Shown here: piece by piece, positions 10,346 through 22,941 of the stretch
How positions within the stretch are numbered: the stretch's first letter is position 1
Layout: each line of letters begins with the position of its first letter
Origin: Carposina sasakii
Taxonomy: Eukaryota > Arthropoda > Insecta > Lepidoptera > Carposinidae
DNA: 64,000 nt
Reading direction: 5' to 3'
Assembly (NCBI GenBank): GCA_014607495.2
Contig: CP053163.1
Coordinates: forward strand, 5,064,716-5,128,715
Program-made: the position numbers and the translations under genes
Notes under the pieces: generated by a model
The model's database searches: none
Told to the model about the DNA's origin: nothing
What the model saw: the letters and a program-made list of their open reading frames with translations, nothing else

Positions 10346-11350
10346 AAAAGTTTGTATAAATAACTCTACAATGAGCGCATATCGGTAATTTAGTTACAAA
10401 ATAAAAGATATTAGTAACTCCCAGATTTTTAGAGTAGAACTTTTCCCTTAGATACAAAGATTTGATCGTTTTTTTATTTAGAACTATTGCTTTCGAAGCC
10501 AAATTTCGTCGAATTCTGTCCAGCCGTTTAAAGAAAGTAAGGAAAGAAACATTCAGGAATGTGACCTATCTCGTATCATCTCGCTTATGTTATGATTTCA
10601 TATCTCTATAAGGCTTTCCTGAATCTCTGAAACGCTCGTCATCTTAACATAAAATTTCCATTAGGTACGTACGGAAAAAATATTTTCATCGGCGGCGGAA
10701 CCAATTAATTATTTTTACCTTTTTTACACAGACTTTTCTACATAGATATTTTTCATTTTTTTATTTTATTTATTATCTAATTTACCCTAGTATGTATAAT
10801 ATTTTATGGGTAGGTTTTGTGGGGTGTGTGGTCTGTGTGAAATCTTTAAACACTTTTTTTTTAAATAGCAAGGTATGCAAAACTTAATGAAATCAAAAGT
10901 CTTTAGTGTAATTTACAAAATTCAAATTTGTACCTAATTTTAACATAACAAAAACAGAAAATGGACCACTGTTTAATTAAAAATACTAACCTGTTAAACG
11001 AAAGGGTCATAGCTTGTTGTTTTTGCAAATTGAATGGCAAAAACCGACGTCCATTCCCATATTCCATACACAAAATCACTAAATACACATTCACTTTTAA
11101 AACCACTATTCTTGTTTCTACTATTTGACGTATACACGACTATTTCGAAGTTCGTTATCGAGGGACTAGTTTCGTAGCACGGTTCTCGTAGTACGGGCTA
11201 CAGACGTAGCATCCGTGGCGGCGACGTAGCACGACTGACTACGCAGGCACGGCTAAAGATTAGAGCGACCACGCCGCCGCGTGTCGTGTCGTCCGCTGAT
11301 TTAGGCGCCCAGTGCGCATTTTGTATATGTTACTCTTAAATACATAATTT
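10346..11350. other. Intergenic sequence; GC-rich patch at 11150-11320
   Basis: Mostly AT-rich and featureless. Around 11150-11320 the base composition rises sharply and short GTAGCACG/CGTAGCA-type words recur, perhaps the end of an unrecognised element. No coding sequence was identified. Confidence 0.4.
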
Positions 11351-11424
11351 AAAAAATCCAAAAACCCGACTGCTTAAAATAGAACTAAATAATGTGCATA
11401 ATAAAAAAAATGAAAAGAAAAATG

Positions 11425-11805
11425 TACAGGATGATTTTTGGTCGTCAACGTTCCCGAAAACTACGGAATCTCCTCATCATCACTATCATTTTTCTCCATG
11501 GAAGCATACCTGGGAAGTTTCTGGTTTCCAAAATATTAGGGTCCAAAGTTGAGTAAATAGACTGCGTTTTTCTGCATAAATGCACATAGACGCGCGTAGC
11601 AAGATTTTTTCACGAGAAATAATTAATATCTGTCTATAAAAAAACTAACATAAACACTAGACACTATAAATTTCGCCAGATCCAGTAATAAAAAAAAAAT
11701 TGAAAAAAAAAAAAATCCCAGCATTTTTTTTCGCATAAACTTACTTTATTTGATGTATAGAGTACGTACCCTTCGTTAAAGGTGGCCACAAAAAAACATC
11801 CTGTA
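11425..11805 (+). mobile_element. MITE family A, copy 1
   Basis: It begins TACAGGATGATTTTTGG and ends ACATCCTGTA, about 381 bp, with no coding capacity. The same sequence occurs at 15342-15728 (inverted) and 59969-60354. Its transposase source is unknown. Confidence 0.85.
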
Positions 11806-11823
11806 TATACGAGTAGGTAGTAG

Positions 11824-11947
11824 TTAGATGTCCGGTGGTCTAGAATTCTATAATATTATTATGGAATGAATACTATTGAAAAACATAAAATATTTTAGTA
11901 TTCATTTCATAATAATATTATAGAATTCTAGACCACCGGACATCTAA
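11824..11947. repeat. 124-bp near-perfect palindrome
   Basis: Arms of about 51 bp (start TTAGATGTCCGGTGG, end CCACCGGACATCTAA) surround a spacer of about 20 bp. It would extrude as a long hairpin. Confidence 0.85.
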
Positions 11948-12028
11948 GTGCTTGTTTTTTTCTTTTCAGTTTTTTTTATTATGCACATTATTTGGTTCTT
12001 TTTTAAGCAGTCGGGTTTTTGGATTTTG

Positions 12029-13078
12029 TAATTATGTTTTTTATTATATACTTTTTTGTTATGAGTACCTAGCTACTAATAGATACGCCTCAAGAAACAT
12101 GTTCAACGTGCTCGGCAGCAATAAGTTTTCGTCTTGCTGATGTCTAAAAACTTATAGGTGAGAATGGTTGTTACGCAACTTTCAATCGATATAGATCCTA
12201 AACGGTTGGTTGAATCGAAAAATGTTGAGAGAAATCTAAAAATGATTTTTAAATACCTATTCAGCAATACCCCACTCGATATAGTTTGTCGACTTTAATT
12301 TTTTTCATTTTCACAAAATGGCGTACAGTAGTCGCCATATTGGATTTTCACTAACGTCATGTCTTTGGTGACACTCGCCGTACTAAGAGGAATCGATTGA
12401 CTTATGAATCATAAAAATCAGCCGAGGCGTTTGGTCTTTGTAGTGCTTCAAAGGAACATACATACATATATACATACATACATAGGCTGTTGAACACAAT
12501 ACCACTCCTTTGCGTCGCGCAGTCGGGTAAAAAGGTATATTGTATGTTAAAATTGTATTTCAATCGGAGCAGTCATAGGCGTCTTAAAGCCAGAAATTTT
12601 TGCTACCACTATAGGTATGTAGTAGAGTAAATTAACATCTATAGGCACTTATATATAAATATAACGTTTTTATAATTAAAGCAAACCCTAAACTTTCGCT
12701 GAACTATATTATCATTAAAATGTTTGATGCTTTTAATTATAATAACTTTGTACTTAACTTCTACTACGAAGGCTTTGATCTCATATTAATATTTAAAACT
12801 TCTATGAAATTCTATATCAATTTGCGCCCCAAATAGTTATTACTAATCTGTGTTACTATCCTATATTATCGTAAATTACCTACTCGTGAATTCAGAATGG
12901 GTTTAAAGTGGATGTCGATATTTTTTCAGGCAGTTATAATAAACATTATTGTTTACTGGCGTAAAGAGCATACCTACATATATAAGGGCGTATTCTAGAT
13001 TATCTTTAATTACAAATTAAAGACAAAATTTTAAAAATATTAAGTACTAACTTCTAACAAAGTTCGATTTTGTGTCTA
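12029..13078. other. Intergenic sequence with a repeat tail
   Basis: At 12300-12540 there is a dispersed-repeat stretch ending in a (CATA)n run and GCGCAGTCGGGTAAAAA, the reverse complement of the CCCGACTGC end seen at 11365. No gene was seen. Confidence 0.45.
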
Positions 13079-13342
13079 TACAGGGTGTAACAGAAAGGGT
13101 ATGTTAAGCGGAAAGCTACGTAAATAGCCCACTGTAGAGAACCTATTCACAAAATTTGAGACTCGAAATCACATGTTTATTTTTCCCGATAGTATGGAGA
13201 ATTTTTAAATATCTCGGGAATTTTCATACAATCTTGAAAAATAAACATGTGATTTCGAGTCTCAAATTTTGTGGATAGGTTCTCTACATTGGGCTATTTA
13301 CGTAGCTTTTCGCTTAACATACCCTTTTTGTTACACCCTGTA
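13079..13342. mobile_element. Foldback MITE family C, copy 1
   Basis: A 264-bp element whose two halves are inverted copies over nearly the whole length, from TACAGGGTGTAACAGAAAGG to the complementary end at 13342. A second complete copy is at 44912-45172, with fragments at 16480-16625, 24408-24516 and 46437-46497. Confidence 0.85.
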
Positions 13343-13602
13343 TACATAATTTTCATATTAAATTTTTATATTACGAAACTACTGGGCAATAATAAAAAAT
13401 AAAAAATCGTTCCAGCGTTGTAATTTTAACTGCTGTAACCTAATTTGAACTTATATATTTAAGCAGCAAAAATAATTAAGCGGAAAATGTGCTAGAAGCC
13501 ATATTATTTCCCTCCAAAACCCACACTATTTAAAATCCCTAGCGGTTTTGTAACGCGACACGGCCACATGTAACTCAATATTCTTTTCCCCAAATCTTAC
13601 TG

Positions 13603-13839
13603 TCTTACTAATATTATAAACGGGAAAGTTTGTAAGTATGGATGGATGGATGTTACTCTTTCACGTAAAAACGGCTGGAGCGATTTTATTAACATTTAGT
13701 CTGGAGGTTGCTGATACCCTGGATTAACACATAGGTAACTTTTTATCCAGGTAAAATATTTTTATCCCGGATAATTTCGACATTTTGTTTTTTTTTTTTT
13801 TTTGCCGTCCACGTGGACGAAGTCGCGGGCGTCCACTGG
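13603..13839 (+). mobile_element. Helitron-like non-autonomous element, copy 1
   Basis: The 5' end TCTTACTAATATTATAAAC and 3' end CACTGG followed by T fit the TC...CTRR/T rule of Helitrons. A GC-rich hairpin (GACGAAGTC with flanking CG) lies just before the 3' end. Homologous to the minus-strand copy at 23669-23891. A poly-T tract interrupts it near 13790. No Rep/helicase is present. Confidence 0.7.
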
Positions 13840-14276
13840 TATACGTATAAAGGTACATGAATCTGTGTCTCAAAATAGGGTAGCCATAACTGTAGCAGAA
13901 ACAAGGAGTAGTGGGCAGCAGCGCCTCTCGTAGGCAAAGGCCTACGTTTAGAGAGATAGATACATAGTTATACATTTTTCATCACAATTATTACCTATAT
14001 TTTTCTGGAGCACTTATGTCCTATCTATATTGGCATGATAGATGCCCTATCACCAGTTGCAACGGAAGAAAGTTAATCTTGTAAATATGAGAAGATTCCC
14101 GAAACATTTCTCGCGGATTGGAATATTGGCGGCGCAAGGCGTCTTTAAAAAAAAATTAAAAATAATAATAACAAATTTAAAAATTAAAAACTCAGTCGTA
14201 TTTTGTAATCGATCGTAACTCTATGATACTCGTGTTGGGGTTCTTCTTGCGGTTTTGTGAAAGAGAATACATACAT

Positions 14277-14470
14277 AAACGGCTATGTTCCCAACATGGG
14301 GTAGGCATAACTGCAGGATCATAAGGGAGTTTCCAGAGCCACGTTTAACATGGCGGAGTCAGGTATAAATGATCAGTGACAAGTTGCTAGTTCAGCCTAA
14401 GAGAATGTCCGATCTCCTTAGACGACTCTTACGAAATGCACGGAAGGAGTTGCAGCTGAAGAATTCTAAT
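14277..14470 (+). repeat. Dispersed repeat R1
   Basis: This copy starts near GGCTATGTTCCCAACATGGG, passes through GCAGGATCATAAGGGAG and ends around CACGGAAGGAGTTGCAGCTG. At least eight copies lie in the window on both strands. It has no open frame and an unknown class (SINE or MITE). Confidence 0.65.
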
Positions 14471-14586
14471 TAATCTTTATAATATACCAGGGAAAATAAA
14501 TAAAATAAACCGGCCAAGTGGATACTCGAACAGATAATACAACTCATTATTATCGAGTCGTAGCTGATACGTTCCGCTCTTGACTA

Positions 14587-14631
14587 TAGGAACGTGTCAG
14601 ACACGTAGCGTACGTGTCTGACACGTTCCTA
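14587..14631. repeat. Perfect 21-bp inverted repeat with 3-bp loop
   Basis: TAGGAACGTGTCAGACACG begins the left arm. The right arm at 14611-14631 is its exact reverse complement, with loop GCG. Isolated; function unknown. Confidence 0.85.
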
Positions 14632-14725
14632 TTACGGTCATGGTATGGTAGAATCAATGAGCAGACTCCTTTATTTAGTTAAATAATTTTTTACTTTGAT
14701 AAAGTAGTTTTTTATTACATAGATA

Positions 14726-14830
14726 CATATAATCACGCCTTTATCCCTTACGGGGTAGGCAGAGCACCAAGGGCCGATAACCAAGTGCCACTTCTGACCA
14801 AATTTAAGGGTATAGAGATGTACAAGTTTT
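14726..14830 (+). repeat. Dispersed repeat R2, partial copy
   Basis: Contains ATCACGCCTTTATCCC then ACGGGGTAGGCAGAGCACC. The same family is at 19455-19562, 21550-21740 and, interrupted, 54766-56436. No coding capacity. Confidence 0.7.
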
Positions 14831-15189
14831 TTATTCCACAGAAATAATATTACAACAATTACTTAAGGTGCTCATTATAATTAGGGATTTGATTATTAAA
14901 AAGGTAAATTAATAACGGCGACTGTAAGTGAATTTCAAGTAAATATGAAAAGAGAATTTCTTTTTCAAAGGCACTTTAAAAATTACCGAGTTAAGAGCTA
15001 TACAAATGATTTACTAACGGGTTTATCTCGGTTAAGATTTATAAACGGATAAAGAGATTAAGTTTAACTGATCCTAAGGTATTTTCCGACGAAGAAATTT
15101 TTTAATTATATTTTTAAACTGCAGATTATTTTTGGTCAGATAAAAAAAGCATCTTTGGGTGTTAAAAGTATCGTTTTTCTTTTTCTCTA

Positions 15190-15335
15190 TAGACTCGGGC
15201 ATTCTCTCAGGTGATAAGCTAACAAGTTGACACTGACCATTAACATCTGTCCCTCTATGCTAAACGTTGCTGTGACATCTCTTTTATGATCCTGCAGTTC
15301 TGACTACCCCATTTCGGAAACACAGCCGTGTGTGT
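15190..15335 (-). repeat. Dispersed repeat R1, inverted copy
   Basis: Reverse complement of the 14277 copy; TTTTATGATCCTGCAGTTC and CCCCATTTCGGAAACACAG are recognisable. Confidence 0.65.
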
Positions 15336-15341
15336 TATGTA

Positions 15342-15728
15342 TACAGGATGTTTTTTTGTGGCCACCTTTAATGAAGGGTACGTATTCTATACATGAAATA
15401 AAGTAAGTTTATGCCAAAAAAAATGCTGGGTAAAAAAAAATTTTTTTTGAAAAAAAATTTTAAATTCCTTGATCGTGCGAAATTTATAATGTCTAGTGTT
15501 TATGTTAGTTTTTTTATAGACAGATATTAATTATTTTTCGTGAAAAAATCCTGCTACGCGCGTCTATGTGCATTTATGCAGAAAAACGCAGTCTATTTAC
15601 TCAACTGTGGACCCTAATATTTTGGAAACCAGACACTTCCCAGGTATGCTTCCATGGAGAAAAATGATCGTGATGATGAGGAGATTCCGTAGTTTTCGGG
15701 AACGTTGACGACCAAAAATCACCCTGTA
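15342..15728 (-). mobile_element. MITE family A, copy 2
   Basis: Inverted relative to 11425-11805: starts TACAGGATGTTTTTTTGTGG and ends CCAAAAATCACCCTGTA. Ends are intact. Confidence 0.85.
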
Positions 15729-17529
15729 TATTAAAACTAGTGGGCGCCCACGACCGCAGAGACTTCAGAAATTGTTTATCGCATCTTCTAATATGCTCCG
15801 TGGTAGTATTCCTTAAAAATATGCGGAACCAAACAGTTCAGCACAACTTTTTGAGCGAAAAAAGTTTTATGTCTGACTCGGACATTCCCTTTGAGTTTAT
15901 GAGTTATGTTCAGATTTCAAGTGCAGTTTATTGTACCTCTGTTTCGAGGTCTGAAGGACTGTTGTTTTTCTGCTGAAAAACACTGATTTATGTCTGCAAA
16001 CTTTCCACATACAAATCTAGGATAAAAATTGTTTTCATTCTGAATTTTACGTTTTTCAAAGATTTATTAGACTATAAAATTAGGTATTTCAAATATTTTA
16101 TCGTGCGATACATTTGTTTTATCCAATTTCACATTGATGCAACTACTTTAAATATGTAAATTTATGTTTAAACTTTAGATTGGCATCGATTCGTTCACTG
16201 ATCAAGTGATCAGACAGGGTGCGCGCTCTGCATATTAAAATGGTCGATGTTGTAACAGTAATTAATAGTTATTTGAAGTAAATTAAATATTAGTTGTTAA
16301 GTAAGCCAAGTACGTGACTCTAGGCTTAAAAAACACCTAAAATAAAAAGTTGGCAAGCACAATCTTGATTCGAACCAAACTTGGTGGAGATCGGTATATA
16401 GTTGGTATATGTATGTATATATTAAAATTGCAGGCACTTACTACTTTGCAGCGAAAGTAATCTACCAATCCAAATCATCCTGTGTAGTAAAAGGGGTATG
16501 TTAAGCGAAAAGCTATAAATAAGTAGAATCCCATATAAGGAACTTGAGATTCGAAATTCCATGGTTCTTTTAAAGATTTTATAAACATTTTTGAGTTGTT
16601 TAGGAATTCGCCAGAATGGATTAAACATTCAAATTATTTTAATAATCTGAAGATTCAAGTAGGTGTATTTGGTTTGGTTTGTACCTATCTAGGTGCATAC
16701 TGCATTTTGCATGCACGTTCATTTTGTTAACAAAACACGTGGAACCGTGTTTGTGCACAGGAGTTTTAATTAGGAACGTATTTTAGTAGTTTAATTACCT
16801 ATATTATGCAGTTTAATTATTTTTTGCAGTAATAATAAAACCTTTTAGGGCATGGATCTTTGGACTATTTTGAGATTGAGATTCCATCAAGATTGTTTAG
16901 CAATCATGTACGTACATTTAATTGCGAAAAAAATCTGTTAACATAAGACAAGGGCTTTACTCTATCGTGATGTTAAACAATTAAACACACACATATTAGC
17001 TTCAGTTTCTGTTCTATTTTTAGATAGAAAAATCCTAATTCACAATGACCCTATCTACCGCGTTCCATTCTCTGTATTTCAACCCATTTGTCTTTGTGTA
17101 CAAGAGAACAAAACCGATTTAACCCTCGCACTATCGCAAAAAATGCTGGTCCATGAAAGAGGGGCAGAAAGGAGATGGCCTAAAAAATTGTGTTCATTGA
17201 CATGTGTCAATGTCATATGTATGTATAGATAGACCGTAGAGAAAAGAGAGGTATAGACACCTGTGTGTGTACCCGATATGTGCAGTCAAGAACTGCGGAT
17301 TATAAAGATCATAACAGGGGCAGATGTAAATGTTCGGTGCAGATGTTCGGTGACCAGTTGCTAGTTTATCGCCTAAGAGAATGCCCTTGTTCAGACTCTT
17401 ACATTAAGTTACAAGACTCATACATTAAAGGAAGAGTTAAGTTACGTACTCCAGATCAAATTTCAGTCACGGCGTCCAATCCCATTGGAGATTAGCTAAC
17501 TGCGCAGGAGCTATTATAGTACACAAGTA
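15729..17529. other. Intergenic sequence with MITE and R1 fragments
   Basis: 16480-16625 is a half copy of foldback MITE C (GGGGTATGTTAAGCGAAAAG). 17280-17480 carries a decayed R1 relative (GACCAGTTGCTAGTTTATCG). No gene was recognised; the 78-codon frame at 15740 has no motif. Confidence 0.45.
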
Positions 17530-17669
17530 AGTGTGACCCGCGAGGTGGACGGATGACCTGGCCAAGGTCGCGGGCGTCAGTTGTATGCAGGCTGCTTCCG
17601 ACCGGTCGGAGTGGAGGTTGTTGGGGGAGGCCTATGTCCAACAGTGGACTTCTCAGGGCTGTAAATGAT
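17530..17669 (+). repeat. RTE-like LINE 3' tail, copy 1
   Basis: Plus-strand reading gives RWTDDLAKVAG and then LLGEAYVQQWT before the stop and an (ATG)n microsatellite. This is the same family as the longer minus-strand copy at 61390-62512. Only the last ~40 codons remain. Confidence 0.75.
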
Positions 17670-18509
17670 GATGATGTGTGCACTTTTTCTGTTCCTTCTG
17701 TTTCATGCTCTGCTAGGGTATTACCTAATTTCAATTAGAAAAGCCTAAGCACTGCGATACCGAAAATTGAGAGCGCGTGAGGAGCGAGGGACGGACGCCA
17801 GGCCACAGATTACATAATAGTTGTGCAATCTGCCCTCAATTTTTAACTGTCTCATTACTTCGGCTTTGCTGCTGCAAGTTACGAAATAGCCCTGCCGATG
17901 GGACGAAAAGCTGACCGGAGAGAGATCAGGATCAGCTGTAGTAATGGCAAAATTACTACAGTCCCATTGTTATAGTTTTGCAGTGGAGGTGTGCTAGTGT
18001 TGTGAGTATCGCATATCTTCTTTTTTCTTCCTTCGGGTTCGCTCAACCATCATCTTTGCGGCTTTCAAACCCGTTTAAACCGGTTTCTTTATCTGACGCG
18101 ATTTATTGACGCACTCCTAAAAGATGTATTGAGGTTTTGGGGTTGAAGCTGAAATCTACATAGCCACAGAAACGGAATTTTTTGCAGTACAAAAACAACT
18201 TAATATAGGTATGTAAGTACTATTAGATAATTTATTCTTATTCTTCTTTATTGCACACACATAAAAATGTGAATTACAGAATAAAAGAAGATATGCATAT
18301 TCAAGCTTATCTTTACAGGAGATATCTTCCAGCAAGCCAAGCAAATAAAGAGATATTTTGTGATATGACTAAGTTGTAATATGTGCTGTACCCAATCACA
18401 TAACAGACATAATTACTAACAAAATCTTTTCTATAATAATAAAACTTTATCATGGATAGTGAAACTACAATACCTATTTACAAATGTATATAACAAAGGA
18501 AATCCTACA

Positions 18510-18660
18510 GCGACGTTTAGCATACCGGGGCCAGATGTAGAAGATCTGTGACAAGTTGCTAGCTCCTCACCTGAGAGTATGCCCCTGAGTTCTCAAGTCA
18601 ATTCTTACGACATGCGCGGACGGAGATACATGATGAATTTGGTGAGAGCGAGATGTCTCA
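18510..18660 (+). repeat. Dispersed repeat R1, partial copy
   Basis: Recognised by CGACGTTTAGCATACCGGGG and GACAAGTTGCTAGCTCCTC. The 5' part of the family is missing. Confidence 0.6.
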
Positions 18661-18867
18661 CTTTTAAACGTGAAATCCACAGAGCTAAGTAATAACTAGA
18701 CAAGGCAAGTGTTTCTACTTGGTGTGTAAAAAGGGATTGCAAACCACTTCTATCAGTCCTAATTCCTTCAGTCCAGGCTCGAGAACGAGTGTCTATTCTA
18801 ATTCTTCAGTTTATTTTTTACATGCAAAGTACATCCACTTAGTTTATCTAGTCATTAATGGCTGTCT

Positions 18868-18938
18868 TATAGCATGCCCCGGGGGAGACCTACGTCCAGC
18901 AGTGGACTGCAATAGGCTGATGATGATGATGATGATGA
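18868..18938 (+). repeat. LINE 3' tail, second family
   Basis: CCGGGGGAGACCTACGTCC followed by AGCAGTGGACTGCAATAGGC and an (ATG)n tract. The same tail occurs at 32808-32875, 33150-33435 and 58945-59010. Confidence 0.7.
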
Positions 18939-19454
18939 ATAGCTCTGTGAATTTGACGATTAAAAGTGAGATATCTCGCTCTCACCATATTCATCATACC
19001 GGTGCAGGTATATAGGTATACACACCCACAGTTTTCTGATTTAACGAGGACCTAAAAAAAATATCATTTCAATTCGTAAAATGGCTCTAAAAAATACACA
19101 AAGGAAAGTGTTAACCCAGCTTTTGTTGCGGTACCTTTATTGTGCCATCCGTCGCGGGTATTTTTGTGAGGCAGGTTTTAATTTAGGTATAACTACATAT
19201 ATGATTCTGTATTGAGCTTACCTTTGACAGTTTTCATCGTTGTTTATTTTTAACTAGACTGCACAAGATAGAGAAATATAAATATAAATACACCCGTATG
19301 TAGGTATGTATATTTCTTTGGCACTCTTTAGAGCCATGATTGTCGCATTTGAGATTAAGAGGTATCATTAAATTCGATTAAGGCTGTTTTTTCCATTAGT
19401 CAGATAGCTTATCTGAAGGATAATGTTGATGCTATCTCTATCTTGATGTTTTGA

Positions 19455-19562
19455 ACATACATATATATAATCACGCCTTTATCCCTTACGGGGTAGGCAG
19501 AGCACCACGGGCCGATAGAACCACATGGTGCCACTTCTGACCAATTTTGAGGGTTTTGAATG
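19455..19562 (+). repeat. Dispersed repeat R2, partial copy
   Basis: Carries ATAATCACGCCTTTATCCC and GGTGCCACTTCTGACC, collinear with the 14726 copy. Confidence 0.7.
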
Positions 19563-20299
19563 TTTTGAACACGTGGAACATTTAATGTAATATCCAGATA
19601 GGCTACTTGGCCATTAAAAAAACGACTCTCTTCGTGAGAATGACGAAAAAGAAAATTACGCAGTCGTGTTTAGTTAATTAATAATCATGATTTCAACAGA
19701 AGTTCCTGCGCGAAAATTTTATTGCCTTGTTATTATTTATGTTTTGTTACTGTTTTAAAATTTTTGTCTCGTTTCTTTATAAATGTGTCTTGTGAGATCT
19801 CTCGAAGGACATAAATGTAATTAGATTTAAGTTTTACCCTTGTTTTTATACAAGAATTTATGCCTATCCAAATAAATAAATAAAATAAAAAATAGAAAAG
19901 CAGCGGTAAGCTCACCCCTAGCCGTAGCTCAGTTGATTGTATGCTAAAATAATATACATATAAAGAACCATTTACAAAACGAATTCCCATAAATGAATAA
20001 TTTATTGATGTTCCTTCCCTCGTAATTCAGTATCACGTTGCATATTTTATTCTTTAGCGACTTAATATTAGAACTATCACAACAAATACGACCAAACAAA
20101 ACTTTAACTGTTCCTAGTAGACAACGGAACCCTAATAAAAGGGCCATGTGACATGCCTGGGACCGTGATATATAGCGAATTGTACTTCCATCCATCTTAG
20201 CACTCGGGACTCGTAAAGACGACCTCTGTATTACAAATTTCGACCTCATATTGTGGGTCGAGGTCTCACGAATACCGTAATTGGTATTTTTAATTACAT

Positions 20300-20490
20300 A
20301 CACACGGTCGTGTTCCCGAAATGGGCTTGCTAGAATTGCAGGATCATCATGGAGATCCCACAGCCACGTTTAGCATAGCGACAGATGTAAATGGTCAATG
20401 ACACATGAGAAAACGCTTTCACGTGAGAGAACGCGCCTGAGTTCTTAAGTCGAGTTTTACGGCATGCATGGAAATAGTAAAGCCCTGCAT
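20300..20490 (+). repeat. Dispersed repeat R1
   Basis: Begins CACACGGTCGTGTTCCCG, with GCAGGATCATCATGGAGATC and CAGCCACGTTTAGCATAGCG. One of the fuller copies. Confidence 0.65.
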
Positions 20491-21549
20491 CAGCACAGGA
20501 CATACACACATACGTGTACAAACAACAGTGTTCCACGTGCGATACGTTTGTTATGTTCCGACCTATCAAGGAGACCGCTGACACCACGCATTACTCCAAT
20601 ACAATGCGTTTCCCTATAATTGGGTACACTGCTGATGCCAGCTACACGTGTAACCTCTATTGGCGATAGCCAGGATGCAACCAGAGACACCTACGGCACT
20701 CTGTACCTAAGATATGTCGAAGTCGTCAGTTAAACTATTCCTAAATTAATTGTATTTTTATATCTTTGATTTACTTAATAAACCTTCAAAAGTGACTCGG
20801 TTTTTTTTAGCTCTCCTGCGCTGTGATTCGTAATTCGTTCTAAACACAGCCTGTTATTAAAAATACTTAGTTGTGCATCACGACACAAAGGTATTTAGTT
20901 TTATTTTTAAAAATGTGTATAGGTAGGTACTTGTATTCTGGTTGGCTGAATCGAAGCGCATATTTACAAAACGATTAAGATATAAACGAACATAAAATGC
21001 GTACAAAAAATAGCACAGTTTAAATTCTTACCCTCTGTCGGAAGGGAAAACCAATAAACAATATGGTAAAGATACCGCTGGTGTATCCGAACTGATTTAT
21101 TAAAGGCAAATTGTGGAAGCCGTGCAATAATAGCCGGATGTGACGTCACTTACCTCGGCCCGAAGCCTTCTGCATACATGGAGGTATTAGAGGTAGGTAT
21201 TTGGATAGGGCGTGGTTGGTTTTGCTTGCAATTTGTAAGGTTTCCTGTGGCCCAATTTTGTGAAACACGTCCTGGCGTATACACCTACTCGTATAGGTAC
21301 CTATTTGCTAAGATATTGTGAAGATCTATTCGTTTAAATAATATAATAGTCACTTGTGAGTTCCCCTGGGTTTTTAAGCTTTATTTGGATCTCTTGTCGC
21401 ATTTATTGATCTTGTATTACAAGAGTTGCAGTGGCGAGAATGAGTGGTGAGCCAATCTCAATGTACAATAATGGTATTTTCAAAAAGTTGGGTCCAATTT
21501 TTGGTAAAATTTTGATCGTGAACCAAATAACTTTTAAACAAATAAATTT

Positions 21550-21740
21550 TCTCTAGGGGAACAAAAGGGTCTTGGTGTTTTGTAGGTGATGGGCTGACCA
21601 CCTGTCACTACTAACCGAACTTGTACATATCAACTATACCCTCAAAATTGGTCAGAAGTGGCACCATGTCGTTCTGTCGGCCCTTGGTGCTCTGCCTACC
21701 TCATAAGGGATAAAGGCGTGATTATATGTATGTATGTAAA
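21550..21740 (-). repeat. Dispersed repeat R2, fullest copy
   Basis: About 190 bp, uninterrupted, running from GGGTCTTGGTGTTTTGTAGG to GGATAAAGGCGTGATTATAT. It serves as the empty-site reference for the R2 copy split at 54850/56330. Confidence 0.75.
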
Positions 21741-22941
21741 TTTTCTCTTTACCCAATGGTTTGCTGGAAGAAATCTCTTTTAGAGATAAACTCGTCTTTG
21801 TACTATTTTTGGTTCAACATACTGTCTGTTTTATTTATTTTATTTTATTTATTAAATTAGAAAGCCAACATTACATAACAGTTCAGTCTATGCTAAATAT
21901 TATGTGTACTACAATAAAAAATATGAACTTTAGCAGTTCACTTTTATCACTCTACGAAGGTAAGTACATAATTTTCTCGTAAAAAGGCATTGGCATGCCT
22001 TTGGGGTTTCATACCTTCTTACGAGTAAATTATTTTTTACATAATTCAAGCTTTTAGCTAATACGTTTTTAATACGCTGGAACACATATCCAATACAATT
22101 TGATCTCTATAAAAAGTTTATCGGAATTTATATTTTTTTAATTTTGTATGAAAACATTTGCAGATTAAATATGAGAAATGCAAAACTTCTTAAGATTGGT
22201 TATCAAAATTGGCTGTAAGTAGATAAGTTAATATTTTTTATTATTATTTTTTTTTTGAAAACACCGTATCCTTTATTTTATGGATTAATGGTTTCCGGTT
22301 TCGGCTTAACCGTTATACCACATCCAGTCTTGTTTACAGCTCGCGAATCTCACACACACACATACATACAAGTACCGACGTCAACGCCAATAGGCGTCTC
22401 AGGTAAGCCGCACACTTTCTATGAAGACTCATTTATGTCTTTATAATTTTGCACGGCTGTAATGCCCTTTCAAAGTGGACAAAGTCGTGGACCGCCGCTA
22501 TAGAAAAGTGGAAAATGATTTTTTTTTCTCTCCATAAGAACCATCCTCGTACTTCAAGGAATATTCAAAATGGAATTAATGAAATCGGTTCAGCTGTTCT
22601 CAAGATCTGCGCTTAGCAACACATTCAACGATTCTTTTTTGTATTATAGATGACGGTAACTCTATGGCGCGACTAGGAATATGCCAGAAACTCAATGATT
22701 TCGACATCGATTACATCGTGATTTTTTATTTTGATAAGTAACGTTATTGCTGACATATCTAAGGACACATCTTGTAAACTTAACGTACATAAAATTCATC
22801 ATTATTATACCCTCCGTACATGCTCGTATCCGTAGCTATCTACGAGCTGACTACAATAGGTATATCAATCAATATTACATAGTACTGTAACTGCCAAACC
22901 GATCTCGAGAGATTTTTTGCATATTTCGTGTTCCATTAACT
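21741..22941. other. Intergenic sequence, possible Helitron end
   Basis: Around 22480 a GTGGACAAAGTCGTGGAC stretch resembles the 3' hairpin end of the Helitron family at 13603. Otherwise nothing was recognised. Confidence 0.35.

Larger units (their letters stand above)
11351..12028. mobile_element. Composite inverted-repeat element with nested MITE and palindrome
   Basis: Outer arms at 11351-11423 and 11955-12028 are near-perfect reverse complements containing CCAAAAACCCGACTGC. Between them sit a complete TACAGG-type MITE (11425-11805) and a 124-bp palindrome (11824-11947). The simplest reading is a foldback element bearing the CCCGACTGC end that later received a MITE. Confidence 0.6.
13840..15341. 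other. Repeat-rich intergenic sequence
   Basis: Besides the R1, R2 and hairpin features listed separately, this stretch shows only AT-rich sequence. No gene was recognised. Confidence 0.4.
17670..21549. other. Repeat-rich intergenic sequence
   Basis: Apart from listed R1, R2 and LINE-tail copies, nothing coding was recognised. 17750-18060 is relatively GC-rich with short direct words (GAGAGAGATCAGG, GATCAGCTG) but no known feature. Confidence 0.4.

Noticed and set aside
19918..19945. tRNA-like D-arm (GTAGCTCAGTTGATTG)
   Set aside because: No acceptor stem, anticodon arm or T-arm could be matched around it; at most a SINE relic.
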